In this document: one piece after another, positions 35,384 through 44,026 of the stretch
How positions within the stretch are numbered: position 1 is the stretch's first letter
Layout: each line of letters opens with the position of its first letter
Assembly: GCA_026647215.1 (NCBI GenBank)
Contig: JAPKHC010000038.1
Coordinates: 1-47,249, forward strand
Direction: 5' to 3'
Origin: F1-120-MAGs118 sp013360535
GTDB taxonomy: Bacteria; Planctomycetota; UBA1135; GCA-002686595
Length of the DNA stretch: 47,249 nucleotides
The notes under the pieces: generated by a model
What the model was told of the DNA's origin: nothing
What the model saw: only the letters and a program-made list of their open reading frames with translations
The model's database searches: none
Program-made: the position numbers and the translations under genes

Positions 35384-38092
35384 ATGTCGCAAAGCCAGTG
35401 GTCGCAGGTTCGGTCGGTGCTCGAGGGGGCGCTCGACCTCGAACCGTCCGAACGCGCCGCGTTCGTCGAGCGGGCTTGCGCGGGCGCACCGGAGCTGCGC
35501 AAGGAAGTCGAGGAGCTGCTGGCGGCCGAGGGCGCGGCGCCGTGGCTTGAGCCCGCGTCGAGCGAGGAGCTGGGGCGCGCGCTGGGGCGCGACGCGGCGC
35601 CGGAGCGTGTCGGCGCGTGGAAGCTCGTGCGGCGCATCGGCGAAGGCGGCATGGGCGCAGTGTGGCTGGCCGAGCGCGTCGAGGGTGGCTTCGCGCAGCG
35701 TGCGGCCGTCAAGCTGGTCAAGCGCGGCATGGACACCGACGACGTGCTGCGGCGTTTCGCGCGCGAACGGGCGGCGCTCGCGGCGCTCGAGCATCCCGGC
35801 ATCGCGCGCCTGTACGACGGCGGCTCGACCGCGGACGGGCGGCCGTACCTCGTGATGGAGTACGTCGAGGGCGTGACGCTGGGCGAGCACGTCGAGCGGC
35901 ACAAGCGCTCGCTCGCGGAACGGCTCGAGCTCGTCGCGCGCGTCTGCGACGCGGTCGACCACGCGCACGAGCGTGGCCTGCTGCACCGCGACCTCAAGCC
36001 GCAGAACGTGCTCGTCTCCGCCGACGGCACGCCGAAGCTGCTCGACTTCGGCATCGCGAAGGTGCTGAGCGTCTCCGAGGAAGTCTCGCGTACCGCGACC
36101 GAGCGCCGCATCCTCACGCCGCATTACGCGAGTCCCGAGCAGCTGCGCGGCGAGGACCTGGGCCGCACGAGCGACGTGTTTTCGCTGGGCGTGATGCTGT
36201 ACGAGCTGGTCGAGGGTCGCCGACCGTTCGAATCGACGCGCACGCCCGAGGCGGAGCCTCAGGCGCTCACGCGCTCGACGCGCCTGCTCGGCGGCGACCT
36301 CGCGACGGTCGTGCGCAAGGCGCTGCAGATCGAGCCGCACCGGCGCTACGCGAGCGCGGCGATGCTGGCGGACGACTTGCGCAGGCTCGTCGCGGGCGAG
36401 CCCGTGCTCGCGCGGCCCGACACGTGGACCTACCGCTCGGCGAAGTTCGTGCGACGCAACCGCGCGCTCGTGGTCGCGACGGCGCTCGTGATCGCGGGTC
36501 TGTCGACGGGCCTCGTCGTCGCATGGATGCAGTATTCCGAGGCGGAGCTCGCGCGGCGGCAGGCCGAGTCCGACCGCAGGGTCGCCGACGATGCGCGCAG
36601 GTCGGCCGAGAGCGAGCGCGAGGCCGCGGAGGCGGCGCGCCAGCTCGCGGACGCGCGGCTGGAGAGCGTGGCCAAGGTCGCCGCGTCGCTGACCAACAAC
36701 TTGACGTCGCGGCTCGCGTCGATCGACGGCATCCTCCCGCAACGCGAGGCGCTGCTGCGCGAGATGGAGAAGCAGCTGGTGGCGATCCAGCTCGAGGCGC
36801 AGGGCAACCAGTCGATCGCCACGGAGCTCGGCTGGGTGCGACGCGACCTCGCGAACGTCGTCGGACAGCCCCACGGGACCAGCGCCGGGCGCTACGCCGA
36901 GGCGCTCGAGATCCTCGGGCCGGCGATCACGGAGCTCGAGGCCTGGCTCGAGCGGCCGGAGGTCACCGACGACCTCGTCGCGTGCGCAGCGGGCCTGCTG
37001 TCGTCGCGGGCCGAGATCGTCATCGAGGCCAGGGACGTGGCGGCCGCGCGCGCCGATGTCGAGCGCGCGCTCGAGATCCTGCGTCGGCAGCGCGGGCGCT
37101 CGGGGATGAAGAGCGTGCTGCTCGCGCGCGAGTTCCACGTGCTGAACGTCCTCGTCTCGATCGAGCGCGAGACCCGCGACCGCGAGGCGCAGGCGCGTGT
37201 CACCTCCGAGATGCTGGCGCTGGGCGAAGAGGCCGTGCGGCTCTTCCCGGAGTCGCGGACGTACCGTTACTCGCATTCGACGGCGCTGATCAACCAAGGC
37301 TCCTCGGAGCTCGAGATCGGCGAGTTCGAGGCGGCCCGGAAGCACCTCGAGCGCGGCGTCGAGCTCCTGCGCGGACTGCGCGCGGAGGATCCGCAGCACT
37401 CGACCTACCGGCGCGCGCTCAGCTCGGGGCTCTACTACCTCGCTGAAGCCCACACTGCGCTCGCGAACGACGCCGAGGCCGCGCGGTTGGGAACGGAGGC
37501 GCTCGACATCCACGAGGAGACGGTCCGACGCGAGCCCGCGGACGCCCACGCGCGCAACCTGATCGTCAACTACTCCTACAGCGCCGGGACGAAGTCGCTC
37601 GCCGCCGGCGATCTGGAGAGCGCGAGCCGCCAGCTGCGGCGCACGCTGGAGGCCGTCGAAGACCGCCTCGTGCGCGAGCCCGAGCGGACCTCGCTCAACA
37701 TCACGTGGTCCTCGACGAGCGCGGAACTTGGCGTCGTGCTCGCGCGCCTGGGCGAGTTCGAGCCGGCCTTCGAGCACTGCGAGCGGGCCTTCGAGCGCGT
37801 CGACCGCATGCGGCCTGCCGATCGCGGCCGCGACTACGAGTACGGCCTCGGCCTAGTGTTCATGAATTCCGCGAAGTGCCGCATCGAGGCCTCGAAGGAC
37901 ACCCAGCGCGAGCTCGACCTGCGCAAGTCGGACCTCTCGCTCGCCCTCGACAGCGCGCGCGAGGCCCGCGAGCTGTTCGAGATCGCCGACCGCAACGGAG
38001 TGTTCGGCGTCGACGACCGCGCGCTGTTCGGGGAAGTCGACGGGGTGACGCGCGAGGCCGAAGAGCTCGCGGCGAAGCTCGCCGACGCCTGA
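35384..38092 (+). CDS. Transmembrane Ser/Thr protein kinase, divergent from its sigma factor
   Basis: 902 residues from the ATG at 35384, preferred over the ATG at 35363 because GAGG lies 8 bases before it and the protein then opens like its relatives (MSQSQWSQVRSVLEGAL). The kinase domain spans about 78-345: glycine loop GEGGMG at 86-91, Lys110 in AAVKLVKRG, HRDLKPQN with Asp203, DFG at 221-223, and HYASPEQLRG. All catalytic residues are present. A membrane helix at about 361-383 precedes a coiled coil (roughly 385-425), then a long alpha-helical, TPR-like region. The build matches the kinase at 17065-19998, but the C-terminal parts are diverged. The signal is unknown. Confidence 0.92.
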   Translation: MSQSQWSQVRSVLEGALDLEPSERAAFVERACAGAPELRKEVEELLAAEGAAPWLEPASSEELGRALGRDAAPERVGAWKLVRRIGEGGMGAVWLAERVEGGFAQRAAVKLVKRGMDTDDVLRRFARERAALAALEHPGIARLYDGGSTADGRPYLVMEYVEGVTLGEHVERHKRSLAERLELVARVCDAVDHAHERGLLHRDLKPQNVLVSADGTPKLLDFGIAKVLSVSEEVSRTATERRILTPHYASPEQLRGEDLGRTSDVFSLGVMLYELVEGRRPFESTRTPEAEPQALTRSTRLLGGDLATVVRKALQIEPHRRYASAAMLADDLRRLVAGEPVLARPDTWTYRSAKFVRRNRALVVATALVIAGLSTGLVVAWMQYSEAELARRQAESDRRVADDARRSAESEREAAEAARQLADARLESVAKVAASLTNNLTSRLASIDGILPQREALLREMEKQLVAIQLEAQGNQSIATELGWVRRDLANVVGQPHGTSAGRYAEALEILGPAITELEAWLERPEVTDDLVACAAGLLSSRAEIVIEARDVAAARADVERALEILRRQRGRSGMKSVLLAREFHVLNVLVSIERETRDREAQARVTSEMLALGEEAVRLFPESRTYRYSHSTALINQGSSELEIGEFEAARKHLERGVELLRGLRAEDPQHSTYRRALSSGLYYLAEAHTALANDAEAARLGTEALDIHEETVRREPADAHARNLIVNYSYSAGTKSLAAGDLESASRQLRRTLEAVEDRLVREPERTSLNITWSSTSAELGVVLARLGEFEPAFEHCERAFERVDRMRPADRGRDYEYGLGLVFMNSAKCRIEASKDTQRELDLRKSDLSLALDSAREARELFEIADRNGVFGVDDRALFGEVDGVTREAEELAAKLADA

Positions 38093-38206
38093 GTTCGAAC
38101 GGTTCGCGAAGGGCGGGCGACTCGACTTGCGTTCGAGACGAGCCGGGGTTTCCAGGTTCGCACTCCGTCGTAGGCGCGCTACGGCAAGGGCGTAGACAGC
38201 GCTCCA

Positions 38207-38222
38207 CTTGACCTGCGTCAAG
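38207..38222 (+). promoter_or_regulatory. FNR/DNR-type operator upstream of the respiratory operon
   Basis: CTTGAC-CTGC-GTCAAG is a perfect 6-bp inverted repeat with a 4-base spacer. Its core TTGAC-N4-GTCAA matches the FNR/DNR consensus TTGAY-N4-RTCAA. The centre is about 87 bases before the Rieske start, leaving room for a class II position (-41.5) and a ~45-base leader. I found no other copy by eye in the window. A CRP/FNR-family regulator is encoded at the far end of the operon. Confidence 0.72.
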
Positions 38223-38301
38223 GAGCGAGCGTGCGCGGGCCACGAAGCTCCGTCCGTGCGCCGCGTGAGGGTCATCGGGACCCCTCGGCGCGCCGCGAGT
38301 C

Positions 38302-38898
38302 ATGCACACTCCCGAACGCCCCCCCCAGCCGCAACCCCCGCCCGAAGGCCACGACTCCGGCAACCCGCCCGACCGCCGCAGCTTTCTGGCTCGCGCCTCG
38401 TCGATGGGCATGATCGCGGGACTCGGCGCCAGCTACGGCACGGCCGGCCTCTACGCCGCGCGCTACCTCTACCCGTCGAAGCCCCGCGACAAGGCCTGGA
38501 TGTTCGTGGCGCGCATCGCGGACGTCGCCGTCGGTGGCAGCCTGCGCTACACGACCCCGGGCGGAGAGAAGGTCGCGCTCGCGCGCCAGGGCTCGGCCGG
38601 AACCGTCGAGGACTTCGTCGCGCTGTCGAGCACCTGTCCGCACTTGGGCTGCCAGGTGCACTGGGAGTCGCAGAACCAGCGCTTCTTCTGCCCGTGCCAC
38701 AACGGTGCCTTCGACAAGTCCGGCAAGGGCATCAGCGGCCCTCCCGGCGACGCCGGTCAGTCGCTGCCGCGCTACCCGCTGCGTGTCGAGGGCGGGCTCC
38801 TGTACATCGAGGTGCCCACCGAGTCGCTCGAGGTCGCGGACGCGTCCGCGCCGCGCGAGGGCCACGATCCGTGCCTGGACGGGGGAGCTCCCCTGTGA
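38302..38898 (+). CDS. Rieske [2Fe-2S] protein of a quinol oxidoreductase
   Basis: 198 residues. A twin-arginine signal (DRRSFLARASSMG, Arg25-Arg26) and a single membrane helix precede the Rieske domain. Cluster ligands are Cys112 and His114 in CPHLGC and Cys130 and His133 in CPCHNG, with the disulfide pair Cys117/Cys132 also present. It is the Rieske subunit of a bc1/b6f-type complex that oxidises quinol and passes electrons to a cytochrome c. The gene opens the respiratory operon and overlaps the cytochrome b gene by four bases (GTGA). It lies about 80 bases after an FNR-type palindrome. No clear Shine-Dalgarno sequence is seen. Confidence 0.93.
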   Translation: MHTPERPPQPQPPPEGHDSGNPPDRRSFLARASSMGMIAGLGASYGTAGLYAARYLYPSKPRDKAWMFVARIADVAVGGSLRYTTPGGEKVALARQGSAGTVEDFVALSSTCPHLGCQVHWESQNQRFFCPCHNGAFDKSGKGISGPPGDAGQSLPRYPLRVEGGLLYIEVPTESLEVADASAPREGHDPCLDGGAPL

Positions 38899-39947
38899 GC
38901 CTGTCGCCGCTCACCTGGATCCGCGAGCGCGTGCCGGTCGGGCCGGAGCAGCTGCGCGAGCTCACCAACGAGCCGGTGCCCAACCACCTCAAGAAGTGGT
39001 GGTGGTGCCTCGGCGGCACTCCGGCCTACCTGTTCGTGGTGCAGATCGTCACGGGCATCCTTCTCGCCTTCTATTACAAACCCTCGCCGCAGACGGCCTA
39101 CGAGTCGGTTCGCTACATCACCGAGGAGGCGAGCTTCGGGTGGTTCCTCCGCGGCCTGCACAAGTGGGCGGCCACGATGATGGTCGCAGCGGTGGTGCTG
39201 CACCAGATGCGCATCTTCTTCACGGGCGCGTACCGCAAGCCGCGCGAGCTGAACTGGCTCGTTGGCATGTGCCTGCTGCTCCTGACGCTGATCGTCGGCT
39301 TCACGGGCTACAGCCTCGTGTACGAGCAGCTCTCGTACTGGGGCGCGACAGTAGGCGCGAACATCACCGACAGCGTGCCGGTCGTCGGCGTGTACCTGAA
39401 GGAGCTCCTGCTCGGCGGGGAGGTCTACAACGAGAACACGCTCTCGCGCTTCTTCATCCTGCACGCGGCCGTCCTGCCAGTGACGATGGCCGCGCTGATC
39501 GCGCTGCACGTGACGCTGATCCGGCTGCAGGGCGTGACCGAGTTCCACTTCCGCGACGAAGACCGCAAGAAGCCCGCCTTCTTCAACTTCTTCCCGGACC
39601 ACCTGCTGACCGAGCTCTCGATCGGCCTCGTGCTGATGGTGCTGCTCAGCGTGCTCGCGACGGTGCTGCCGGCGGAGATGGGGCCGAAGGCCGATCCGCT
39701 CTCGACGCCCGAGGTGATCAAGCCCGAGTGGTTCTTCTACGTCGCGTTCCGCTGGCTGAAGCTCTTCAGCGGCACGCTGGCGGTGCTCTCGATGGGCCTG
39801 ATCGTGTTCCTGATGTACGCGTGGCCGTTCATCGACGCGCGCATCCGCAGGTCACGGCCCGAGAGCGAGGCCAGCGTGTGGATCGGCGTCGCCGGTGCGC
39901 TCGCGATCATCGCCCTGACCGTCTGGGAAGCATCCGTGGCGCACTGA
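38895..39947 (+). CDS. Cytochrome b (b6-like, subunit IV part fused)
   Basis: 350 residues from a GTG that overlaps the Rieske stop. The haem b ligands are His89/His103 (13 residues between) and His190/His205 (14 between); the 14-residue second spacing is typical of cytochrome b6 rather than mitochondrial cytochrome b. Cys38 in WWWCLGG sits where b6 and Bacillus QcrB carry the cysteine that binds the extra haem c. The quinol-site PEWF motif, normally on subunit IV, is in the same chain (KPEWFFY), so both halves are fused. It oxidises quinol together with the Rieske protein. No cytochrome c1 or f gene follows; the octaheme protein is next. Confidence 0.93.
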   Translation: MSLSPLTWIRERVPVGPEQLRELTNEPVPNHLKKWWWCLGGTPAYLFVVQIVTGILLAFYYKPSPQTAYESVRYITEEASFGWFLRGLHKWAATMMVAAVVLHQMRIFFTGAYRKPRELNWLVGMCLLLLTLIVGFTGYSLVYEQLSYWGATVGANITDSVPVVGVYLKELLLGGEVYNENTLSRFFILHAAVLPVTMAALIALHVTLIRLQGVTEFHFRDEDRKKPAFFNFFPDHLLTELSIGLVLMVLLSVLATVLPAEMGPKADPLSTPEVIKPEWFFYVAFRWLKLFSGTLAVLSMGLIVFLMYAWPFIDARIRRSRPESEASVWIGVAGALAIIALTVWEASVAH

Positions 39948-40031
39948 GCCCGCCGCAGCCAGCTCCCCGGAAACCACGAAGCTCACGAGACAAACAGCGC
40001 TTCTCGCACGGAAGCGTCCAGCCCGAATCGC

Positions 40032-40036
40032 AAGGA
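40032..40036 (+). promoter_or_regulatory. Ribosome binding site of the octaheme cytochrome gene
   Basis: AAGGA at 40032-40036 lies 7 bases before the ATG at 40044. The preceding 96-base gap is the longest inside the operon. I see no terminator or second FNR-type site in it. Confidence 0.6.
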
Positions 40037-40043
40037 ATCGTCC

Positions 40044-41660
40044 ATGACTCTCGAGTTCAAGCGCGGCGTGATCGCCTTCCTCAGCGCAGCCTTTCTCGTC
40101 TCGCTGCTCTTCGTCCAGTGGCGCGAGGTCTCGCGCCGCGCCGAGGAGAGTGGCCACGTCAAGCCGCACATCAACGTCCCCGCGGCCTCGAAAGCCTGCG
40201 TCGACTGCCACCTGCAGTCGACTCCGGGTCTCGTCGCGCACTGGACCGGCAGCAAGCACGCCGAACGCGGCGTCGGCTGCCTCGAGTGCCACGAGGCGCA
40301 GAAGGGCGAGGTCGACGGGTTCGACCATTACGGGCCGCACATCGCGACCGTCGTGACGCCCAGCGACTGCGCGCGCTGCCACACGGAGGTCGCCGCCGAA
40401 TTCGGTCGCAGCCACCACGCGAAAGGGGGCAATATCCTCGCTTCTCTCGACAACTTCCTCGCGGAGGTCGTCGAGGGCAACCGTGGTCCGATCGCGCTCA
40501 ACTCGCCGACGCCCGGCCGCGCGTTCGTGCACGCCAACGGCATGTCGAGCGCCAACACGGGCTGCCAGCAGTGCCACGGCGCGAAGGTCGGCCTCGAGTC
40601 GAGCGACGGTGGCATCCTGACCGTCGACGACTTCAAGCCCGGTCCCGATGGCAAGCCCACGAACCTCGATGCAGTCGCGCGCATCGTCAAGGACCAGAAC
40701 GGGCGTCCGAAGTTCGCCTCGAGCACGTGGCCGAATACGGGCATCGGGCGCATCAACCTCGACGGCTCGCTCGGCTCCTGCTCGGCCTGCCACAGCCGCC
40801 ACGACTTCTCCCCTCGGCGCGCGCGCCAGCCGGAGAACTGCGGCAAGTGCCACCTCGGCCCGGACCACCCGCAGAAGGAAATCTACGAGGAATCCAAGCA
40901 CGGCGTCGCTTTCCGCGACCTGCTGCACGAGATGAACCTCGACGCCGACGAGTGGGTGCTCGGCAAGGACTACACCGGTGCGCCGACCTGCGCGAGCTGC
41001 CACATGTCGGGCAACGTCCGCAACGGCGGGCGCATCACGCACGATCCGGGCGAGCGCATCTCGTGGACCAACCGTCCGCCGGTCAGTCTCGCGATGGACA
41101 CCGACCTCGACCACAAGATCGTCGGTGAGACCGATCCCGAGAAACGCCGCGCGCTGGTTAACGACACGTGGGAGGCCAAACGCACGCGCATGCAGGAGGT
41201 CTGCTCGGTGTGCCACTCGGCCGAGTACGTCAACGGCTTCTACAAGCAGTACGACGACTTCGTCGTGCTCTACAACGAGAAGTTCGCCAAGCCCGGTCAG
41301 CGCATGATGAAGGCGCTCGTCGACAACGGCCTGCGCACCAAGGCCGACTTCGACGAGCAGGTCGAATGGACCTGGTATTACCTGTGGCACCACGAAGGCC
41401 GTCGCGCGCGCCACGGCGCGTCGATGATGGCGCCCGACTACGCGCACTGGCACGGCATGTTCGAGGTGGCGGAACGCTTCTACATGGAGCTCATTCCGCA
41501 GGTGCGCGAGCTTGCCGAGCATGGTCGCGAGCAGGGCAAGATCGCCGAGGCCGATGCGGTCCTCTCGGTCGTGAACGAGATCCTCGCGCGACCCGAGCAC
41601 CAGTGGTACGAGCGTGACCTCGCGAAGATGCGCGCCGAACGCGGCAAGGAGCCGAAGTAG
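40044..41660 (+). CDS. Octaheme c-type cytochrome of the hydroxylamine oxidoreductase (HAO) family
   Basis: 538 residues. One N-terminal helix (VIAFLSAAFLVSLLFVQW) anchors or exports it. Eight CxxCH haem motifs start at Cys52, 79, 109, 174, 246, 266, 316 and 387; no CxxCK is present, which argues against NrfA. Haem number, spacing and the C-terminal helical segment fit the HAO family. Members either oxidise hydroxylamine or hydrazine, or reduce nitrite and NO; the direction depends largely on a cross-linking Tyr to the active-site haem. Tyr466 in MAPDYAHWHG is a candidate, but I cannot align it by eye. Placed between cytochrome b and NapA, it could be the c-type partner of the complex, a nitrite reductase, or both. 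Periplasmic. Confidence 0.85.
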   Translation: MTLEFKRGVIAFLSAAFLVSLLFVQWREVSRRAEESGHVKPHINVPAASKACVDCHLQSTPGLVAHWTGSKHAERGVGCLECHEAQKGEVDGFDHYGPHIATVVTPSDCARCHTEVAAEFGRSHHAKGGNILASLDNFLAEVVEGNRGPIALNSPTPGRAFVHANGMSSANTGCQQCHGAKVGLESSDGGILTVDDFKPGPDGKPTNLDAVARIVKDQNGRPKFASSTWPNTGIGRINLDGSLGSCSACHSRHDFSPRRARQPENCGKCHLGPDHPQKEIYEESKHGVAFRDLLHEMNLDADEWVLGKDYTGAPTCASCHMSGNVRNGGRITHDPGERISWTNRPPVSLAMDTDLDHKIVGETDPEKRRALVNDTWEAKRTRMQEVCSVCHSAEYVNGFYKQYDDFVVLYNEKFAKPGQRMMKALVDNGLRTKADFDEQVEWTWYYLWHHEGRRARHGASMMAPDYAHWHGMFEVAERFYMELIPQVRELAEHGREQGKIAEADAVLSVVNEILARPEHQWYERDLAKMRAERGKEPK

Positions 41661-41662
41661 CC

Positions 41663-44026
41663 ATGGCACCGCTCGATCGACGGACGCTGTTCAAGGCATT
41701 GGGCATCGGCGCGGGCTGCGTCGCGTTCTCCGAGCTGGATCGCACCGAAGCGGCCACACTCGAGGCTGCGGCCGGAGCTCCAGGCCTTCCGGTGGAGAGC
41801 TGGGACAAGGCGCCCTGCCGCTTCTGCGGCACGGGCTGCGGAGTCGAGGTTGGTACGCGCGACGGCAAGGTCGTCGCCGTGCGCGGCGACGAGCAGAGCC
41901 CCGTCAACAAGGGGCTCTTGTGCGTCAAGGGCTATCACCTGCCCGCGATCCTCTACGGCGCGGACCGCCTGCAGCATCCGCAGCTTCGGCAGCCCGACGG
42001 CACGCTCAAGCGCATCTCGTGGGATGACGCGCTCGATCTGATCGCCTCGAAGTACCGCGAGGCGCTGGACCAGCGTGGACCGGATTCGGTCGCGGTGTAC
42101 GGCTCCGGCCAATGGACCGTCTTCGACGGCTACGCCGCGCTCAAGTGGGTCAAGGGGGGGATGCGCTCGAACCACCTCGACCCCAACGCACGCCTGTGCA
42201 TGGCGAGCGCCGTGACCGGCTTCATGGCGCAGTTCCAGTCGGACGAGCCGATGGGCTGCTACGAGGACCTTGAGCTCGCCGACGACGTCGTGTTGTGGGG
42301 CGCGAACATGGCGGAGATGCACCCGGTGCTCTTCAGCCGCATCCTCGAGAGCAAGCGCCGCCGCCCGACGGTGCGCCTCATCGACATCGGCACGCGACGC
42401 ACGCCGTCGAGCGACTACGCCGACCTCTACGTCGAGTTCCGTCCGGGCAGCGACCTCGCGCTCGCCAACGGGATCCTGCACCTGCTGGTCAAGCAGGGGA
42501 AGCTTGCGCAGAGCTTCATCGACAAGAACTGCGTCTTCAAGCGCGGCGAGGAGGACCTCGCGAAGATCGGCTACGGATGCTCGGGCGAGCAGGCGGAACG
42601 CTACACGTTCAACGACACGCCCCGGGACTCGAGCCTCGACGAGTTCAAGGCGTTCCTCGAGGACTACACGCCGCAGCGAGTGAGCGAGATCTCCGGTGTG
42701 CCGGTGCAACAGATCGAGCTGCTCGCGTCGATCTACGGCGACAACAAGCGCAAGACGCTGTCCCTGTGGTGCATGGGCGTGAACCAGCACGTGCGCGGCA
42801 CGTGGATGAACAATCTGATCACCGACCTGCACCTCGTCACGGGCAAGATCTGCAGGCCTGGCGACAATCCGTTCAGCCTGACCGGCCAGCCTTCCGCCTG
42901 CGGCACGGTGCGCGAGGTCGGCACGCTCGCCAATCGCCTGCCGGCGGACATGGTGGTGACCAACCCCGAGCACCGCGCGAAGGCGGAGAAGCTCTGGAAG
43001 CTCCCCGCAGGCACGATCCCCGACAAGCCGGGCCACCACGCAGTCGACATGTTCCGCGCCTTCCAGCGCGGCGAACTCGCCTGCCTGTGGATCCAGACCA
43101 CCAACCCGTGGGTCTCGCTCCCCAACCTCCATCGCTTCGAACGCAAGCCCGGCGACGGGCGTTTCCTCATCGTGAGCGACGTGTACCCGACGCCGACGAC
43201 CGATCAGGCCGACCTGATCCTTCCCAGCGCGATGTGGGTCGAGCGCGAGGGCGTGTTCGGCAACTCGGAACGCCGCACGCAGCAGTGGAACAAGCTCGTC
43301 GAGCCTCCGGGCGAGGCGCGCGAGGACGCGTGGCAGATCGTCGAGGTCGCGCGGCGCATGGGGATGGGGCACCTGTTCCCGTGGGAGGGCGACTGGCACG
43401 AGGCGATGTTCGAGGAGTACCGCTCGTTCACGCTCGGCATCGGCAAGGATCTTGCGAGCTACGCGCAGCTCAAGACGACCCGCGGGCTCCTGTGGCCGGT
43501 GGTCGATGGCAAGGAGACGCGCTACCGCTATGCCGGAGGGCACGATCCCTACGTCGCCAAGGGTCGCGACGTGCACTTCTACAAGGCCAAGGGTTACGGC
43601 GAGCGCGCGGCGATCTGGCTGCGGCCGTACCACCCGCCCGCCGAGGAGCCCGACGCCGAGTATCCTCTGTGGCTGTGCACCGGACGCGTGCTCGAGCACT
43701 GGCACACGGGTTCGATGACGCGGCGCGTGCGCCAGTTGCATCAGGCGGTTCCGCGAGCGTACGTGGAGCTCAACCGCGCCGACGCGCTCGAACTCGGCGT
43801 CAAGTCCGGCGATCTCGTGCGACTGCGCTCGCGGCGAGGCGCGCTCGAACTCGAGGCGCGCGTCGACGGACGCGGCAAGCCGCCGCGTGGCAGCGTTTTC
43901 GTGCCGTTCTTCGACGAGTCCAGGCTCGTCAACGAACTGACGCTCGACGCGATGGACAGCATCTCGAAGGAGCCCGACTACAAGAAGTGCGCGGTGCGGC
44001 TCGAGCGAGTGGAGCAGCGGTCGTGA
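41663..44026 (+). CDS. napA: Periplasmic nitrate reductase catalytic subunit NapA
   Basis: 787 residues, a Mo-bisMGD enzyme that reduces nitrate to nitrite. A twin-arginine signal (DRRTLFKALG) directs export of the folded protein. The [4Fe-4S] site is Cys52, Cys55, Cys59 and Cys87, with the electron-relay Lys89 (LCVKGYH). The molybdenum ligand is Cys179 in NARLCMASAV, the NapA signature. Further NapA-like blocks are WGANMAEMHPVLFSR, NQHVRGTWMNNLI and SVWVERE-type SAMWVEREGVFGNSERR. The gene begins 2 bases after the octaheme gene stop and overlaps the NapB-like gene by four bases. No napD chaperone or napC is nearby. An assimilatory (NasA) role is less likely given the export signal. Confidence 0.94.
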   Translation: MAPLDRRTLFKALGIGAGCVAFSELDRTEAATLEAAAGAPGLPVESWDKAPCRFCGTGCGVEVGTRDGKVVAVRGDEQSPVNKGLLCVKGYHLPAILYGADRLQHPQLRQPDGTLKRISWDDALDLIASKYREALDQRGPDSVAVYGSGQWTVFDGYAALKWVKGGMRSNHLDPNARLCMASAVTGFMAQFQSDEPMGCYEDLELADDVVLWGANMAEMHPVLFSRILESKRRRPTVRLIDIGTRRTPSSDYADLYVEFRPGSDLALANGILHLLVKQGKLAQSFIDKNCVFKRGEEDLAKIGYGCSGEQAERYTFNDTPRDSSLDEFKAFLEDYTPQRVSEISGVPVQQIELLASIYGDNKRKTLSLWCMGVNQHVRGTWMNNLITDLHLVTGKICRPGDNPFSLTGQPSACGTVREVGTLANRLPADMVVTNPEHRAKAEKLWKLPAGTIPDKPGHHAVDMFRAFQRGELACLWIQTTNPWVSLPNLHRFERKPGDGRFLIVSDVYPTPTTDQADLILPSAMWVEREGVFGNSERRTQQWNKLVEPPGEAREDAWQIVEVARRMGMGHLFPWEGDWHEAMFEEYRSFTLGIGKDLASYAQLKTTRGLLWPVVDGKETRYRYAGGHDPYVAKGRDVHFYKAKGYGERAAIWLRPYHPPAEEPDAEYPLWLCTGRVLEHWHTGSMTRRVRQLHQAVPRAYVELNRADALELGVKSGDLVRLRSRRGALELEARVDGRGKPPRGSVFVPFFDESRLVNELTLDAMDSISKEPDYKKCAVRLERVEQRS

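Noticed and set aside
38267..38281. GGGTC-ATCGG-GACCC hairpin in the leader of the Rieske gene
   Set aside because: A 5-bp stem in GC-rich DNA is expected by chance and matches no riboswitch known to me.
40044..41660. Octaheme protein as NrfA-type ammonia-forming nitrite reductase
   Set aside because: NrfA has four or five haems with a CxxCK active-site motif; here there are eight CxxCH and no CxxCK.
41663..44026. Molybdoenzyme as formate dehydrogenase or assimilatory nitrate reductase
   Set aside because: The NARLCMASAV molybdenum-ligand block, Tat signal and neighbouring NapB-like gene fit NapA better; formate dehydrogenases usually carry Sec or Cys in a different context.
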